DNA of 8,411 nucleotides from CAYMUC01 sp964393535 (GTDB taxonomy: Bacteria > Actinomycetota > Acidimicrobiia > Acidimicrobiales > Ilumatobacteraceae). Positions 6,180 to 8,411 of the stretch are shown piece after piece. Numbering within the stretch: the stretch's first letter is position 1; each line of letters opens with the position of its first letter. Location of the stretch: positions 1 through 8,411 of the forward strand of contig CAYMUC010000115.1 of the NCBI GenBank assembly GCA_964393535.1. Direction: 5' to 3'. Under the pieces are notes generated by a model. The model saw only the letters and a list, made by a program, of their open reading frames with translations. It ran no database searches and was not told the DNA's origin. Made by a program: the position numbers and the translations under genes.

Positions 6180-6184
6180 TGATC

Positions 6185-7033
6185 ATGCCCACCAACGCTC
6201 TCACCATCACCCCCACCATCGTCCAACGAGCCCTCGGCGCCGTCGTGGGCCGAGCCGTCGCCCTCACACTGGTCGGCTTCGAACCATCGGCAACGATCAC
6301 GCTTCCCGCCGACACCCAAGCCTTCATCGGCCAGCTCGTCGTCGAGACCAACGATCGCCAGCGAGTCGCCTCGTCGTTCGCGCAGACCCTCACCGAAGCG
6401 CTGGAAGCACCACACGCCACGGTTTCCTCGGTGGAGCTCGCCGGCATCGTCGCTGGCGCTCAGGCCGGCGTCCAAGTCATCCCGTCGCGATTCACCCAAC
6501 ACTTCGTGGGTGGAGCCGGGCGACCCAACCTCCTGCCTCGCCTCCACGGCCTTGGCCACGAGGCCATCGGCGTCCCGGAGCGTCCGGAGACACCCCCTGA
6601 ACCCGCAAAGGGACCGGTGCAGGTTCACGACGCCGGGGTCTACGCCGCCAACCTCGCCGGTGCAGCCGCATGCGCCAGCGACATGGCCATCGTGACGCTG
6701 TGCCGGGGCGGGGATCTGTTCGGCCGCCACGGCCTGCGCCACGAGCTGTACCTCCTCGACGACCCCGATCCCGACCTGAACCCGGCGCTGTACGAGGTGG
6801 TCGACGACGCCGTCACCATCATCGACTCGCTGCTCGCCGAGGGTCGCTCGGTGGTGGTCCACTGCCATGGCGGTCGCAGTCGCACAGCGCTGGTACTGAA
6901 GGCCTGGTACATGCGCCGGGAAGGCGTCGCACACGCCGCCGCCCACCGGTGGCTCTGCAACGCGTGGACCCTCACCTCCGACTGGAACCACCGATTCACC
7001 GATTTCCTCGACGACGAATGGAGCATGCGATGA
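6185..7033 (+). CDS. Dual-specificity phosphatase with reduced ADP-ribosylglycohydrolase-like N-terminus
   Basis: A 282-residue protein in two parts. Residues about 143-280 are a dual-specificity/tyrosine phosphatase-like domain: VVVHCHGGRSRTALVLKAWYM (223-243) holds the CX5R loop with Cys227 and Arg233, and Asp residues in LDDPDPDLNP (191-200) are candidates for the general acid. The end (AWTLTSDWNHRFTDFL) fits the tail of actinobacterial ADP-ribosylglycohydrolase/phosphatase fusions. Residues 1-130 look like the two ends of an ADP-ribosylglycohydrolase joined together: QRALGAVVGRAVALTLVG recalls the family's GALxGxAVGDALG start with the metal-binding Asp missing, and LAGIVAGAQAGVQVIPSRFTQHFVGG recalls its last helices. 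The middle of that domain is gone, so glycohydrolase activity is not expected. Start is set by AAGGAG at 6174. The stop overlaps the AAA+ start (ATGA). It is the probable target of the divergent NrtR-like regulator. Confidence 0.8.
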   Translation: MPTNALTITPTIVQRALGAVVGRAVALTLVGFEPSATITLPADTQAFIGQLVVETNDRQRVASSFAQTLTEALEAPHATVSSVELAGIVAGAQAGVQVIPSRFTQHFVGGAGRPNLLPRLHGLGHEAIGVPERPETPPEPAKGPVQVHDAGVYAANLAGAAACASDMAIVTLCRGGDLFGRHGLRHELYLLDDPDPDLNPALYEVVDDAVTIIDSLLAEGRSVVVHCHGGRSRTALVLKAWYMRREGVAHAAAHRWLCNAWTLTSDWNHRFTDFLDDEWSMR

Positions 7034-8400
7034 GTACCAGCGAGACCATCAGGACCAAGGTCGTGCGGGCGGTGCGAGGCATGGGCCGCATCGAGGCCAT
7101 CGGCGACATGAGCGCCGAACGACCCACCACGGTCCGCATCCTGCAGGGGCCGAAGGCGCTCTTCGGCGACGGAGCCTGTCTCAAGGTGTGGCAGGGCGTC
7201 CACCAGGTGGAGCTCGACGTGCTCCGTCTCGAGGTGTCGATGGGGCGTTACGAGCCGTACAACTTCGATCACGAGTACTTCCAGCAGTGGATCGCAGCGT
7301 TCCTCGACAGCGCCCCGTTGGGACTACCGCTGCTTCGTGAGGTCGACACCACCGATGGCGTCCTGTGGGAGGTGGCGGTGGCCCACACCGTGGCAGTCGA
7401 CGACCTGACGGCGGAGGCCCTGAGTGGGGTTCTCGAAGGCATGATGCTCACGTGGAGGGCGTGCACCCGACCGGTCACACAGGCCACGAGGAGGGCCGCC
7501 CGTCACAATGCCGAGCAACGGCGTCAGCGCGACCGTACTCAGGCCGTCCTCACCGAGTTGGACGCCCTGGTGGGGCTGGCGCCGGTGAAGAACACCGTCC
7601 GTCAGTTGGTGGCCCAGCAAAGGGTCGCCTCGCTGCGCAACCAGAAGGGACTGAAGGCGTACACCGTGTCGCCGCACCTGGTGTTCACCGGCAATCCCGG
7701 AACCGGTAAGACCACCGTGGCGCGACTCGTCGGACGCCTGTACCGGTCACTCGGGCTGCTGGAGAAGGGCCACGTGGTAGAGGTGGAGCGCAGCTCGCTG
7801 GTAGCGCCCTACCTGGGCCAGACCGCCTTGAAGGCCACCGAGCAGTTCGAGAAGGCGTTGGGCGGGGTGCTGTTCATCGACGAGGCCTACAGCCTCGCCG
7901 TCGACGGACGGGACTACGGGCGCGAGGTCATCGAGGCGCTGCTCACGTTCATGGAGGCCCACCGTGGTGAGGTCGCTGTGGTGGTGGCCGGCTACCCCGA
8001 CGACATGCAGCGCTTCCTCGACTCGAACCCGGGATTGCGCAGCCGCTTCGACCTCACGCTCACCTTCCCCGACCTCACCGACGACGAGTTGTTCCGCGTC
8101 TTCACCGACCTGTTGATGGCACACGACTACCGACTGGACCAGGAGGCGATTCCCTACCTGAAGCGGGCCATTGCCGGCATGCCGCGTGGACGCGCCTTCG
8201 GTAACGCCCGTGAGGTGCATCGCCTGTTCAACCGGGTGGTGTGCCATCACGCAAGCGCGGTGGCGAGCGTCGAGTCGCCCACGCCCGATCAACTGCAGGG
8301 CCTCGGCATCACCGACATCGTGGGGAGTGCGCCGCACCTCGCCAAGGCACAGCCAGCGGTGGCGAAGACGTACCGAACCCTCGTCCCCGGCTATCTCTAA
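7030..8400 (+). CDS. CbbX/EccA-like AAA+ ATPase with N-terminal TY-Chap-like domain
   Basis: A 456-residue cytoplasmic protein. Residues about 35-150 look like a YbjN/TY-Chap domain: TVRILQGPKALFGD, a long helix, then WEVAVAHTVAVDDLTAEALSGVLEGMMLTWRACTRPV. A charged helical linker (151-175) follows. Residues 178-456 are a AAA+ module of the CbbX/SpoVK/EccA type: LVGLAPVK (180-187), Walker A GNPGTGKT (221-228), pore loop YLGQT (261-265), Walker B VLFIDEAYSLA (280-290), sensor 1 region VVVAGYPDDM (317-326), arginine finger segment NPGLRSRF (333-340), and sensor 2 FGNAREV (390-396). All key ATPase residues are intact. Relatives remodel Rubisco (CbbX) or handle type VII secretion substrates (EccA, which has TPRs and not this N-domain). 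The start ATG at 7030 overlaps the previous stop as ATGA, and no separate ribosome binding site is needed. The N-domain likely selects the client. Confidence 0.9.
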   Translation: MSTSETIRTKVVRAVRGMGRIEAIGDMSAERPTTVRILQGPKALFGDGACLKVWQGVHQVELDVLRLEVSMGRYEPYNFDHEYFQQWIAAFLDSAPLGLPLLREVDTTDGVLWEVAVAHTVAVDDLTAEALSGVLEGMMLTWRACTRPVTQATRRAARHNAEQRRQRDRTQAVLTELDALVGLAPVKNTVRQLVAQQRVASLRNQKGLKAYTVSPHLVFTGNPGTGKTTVARLVGRLYRSLGLLEKGHVVEVERSSLVAPYLGQTALKATEQFEKALGGVLFIDEAYSLAVDGRDYGREVIEALLTFMEAHRGEVAVVVAGYPDDMQRFLDSNPGLRSRFDLTLTFPDLTDDELFRVFTDLLMAHDYRLDQEAIPYLKRAIAGMPRGRAFGNAREVHRLFNRVVCHHASAVASVESPTPDQLQGLGITDIVGSAPHLAKAQPAVAKTYRTLVPGYL

Positions 8401-8411
8401 CCGGGCACGAG

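Noticed and set aside
6125..6991. Minus-strand open frame of 288 codons opposite the phosphatase gene
   Set aside because: The plus-strand frame has the CX5R motif and a strong Shine-Dalgarno; the minus frame shows no domain and would occupy the divergent promoter.
7030..8400. Type VII secretion locus, suggested by the EccA-like ATPase
   Set aside because: No WXG100, EccB/C/D/E or mycosin-like gene is seen in the window, and the N-domain does not look like the EccA TPR region.

Overview
The window is high-GC DNA with strongly GC-biased third codon positions and short or overlapping gene junctions. This suggests a high-GC actinobacterium, possibly of the Acidimicrobiia type, though the lineage is inferred from style and not from a marker gene. 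I see no tRNA, rRNA, CRISPR array, insertion sequence or phage gene. Seven protein-coding genes fill almost all of it.

Left part (1-3323): a two-gene minus-strand unit for exported proteins. The promoter-proximal gene encodes a lipoprotein with a short helix and a compact domain. One base after its stop begins a 748-residue secreted protein made almost entirely of Gly-Gln-Pro triplets broken at intervals by Phe-Phe(-Phe) motifs and a short charged helix module. It ends in acidic 20-residue tandem repeats. A 13-bp stem-loop lies just past its stop, and an 18-bp near-perfect palindrome lies just upstream of the lipoprotein gene.

Middle part (3324-5409): a plus-strand cluster of three closely packed genes. 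They encode a small protein of unknown function, a 378-residue protein whose last 90 residues look like a YbjN/type III-chaperone-like (TY-Chap) domain, and a protein with a ParB-like GHHR motif. The last two overlap by ATGA.

Right part (5417-8400): a Nudix plus winged-helix regulator of NrtR type (minus strand, degenerate Nudix box) is divergent from a two-gene plus-strand operon. That operon encodes a protein with a shrunken ADP-ribosylglycohydrolase-like N-terminus fused to a dual-specificity phosphatase (HCHGGRSRT), and, with an ATGA overlap, a CbbX/EccA-like AAA+ ATPase with an N-terminal domain that again looks like TY-Chap. The 72-base divergent gap carries inverted repeats around a good -10 box and a strong Shine-Dalgarno sequence.

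The proposal worth testing is that the middle and right parts form one functional group: an ADP-ribose/NAD-sensing regulator controls an ADP-ribose-related phosphatase and a AAA+ machine, and the TY-Chap and ParB-like proteins next door are partners of that machine. The shared TY-Chap-like domain is the link. This grouping is inference; the individual motifs are visible.
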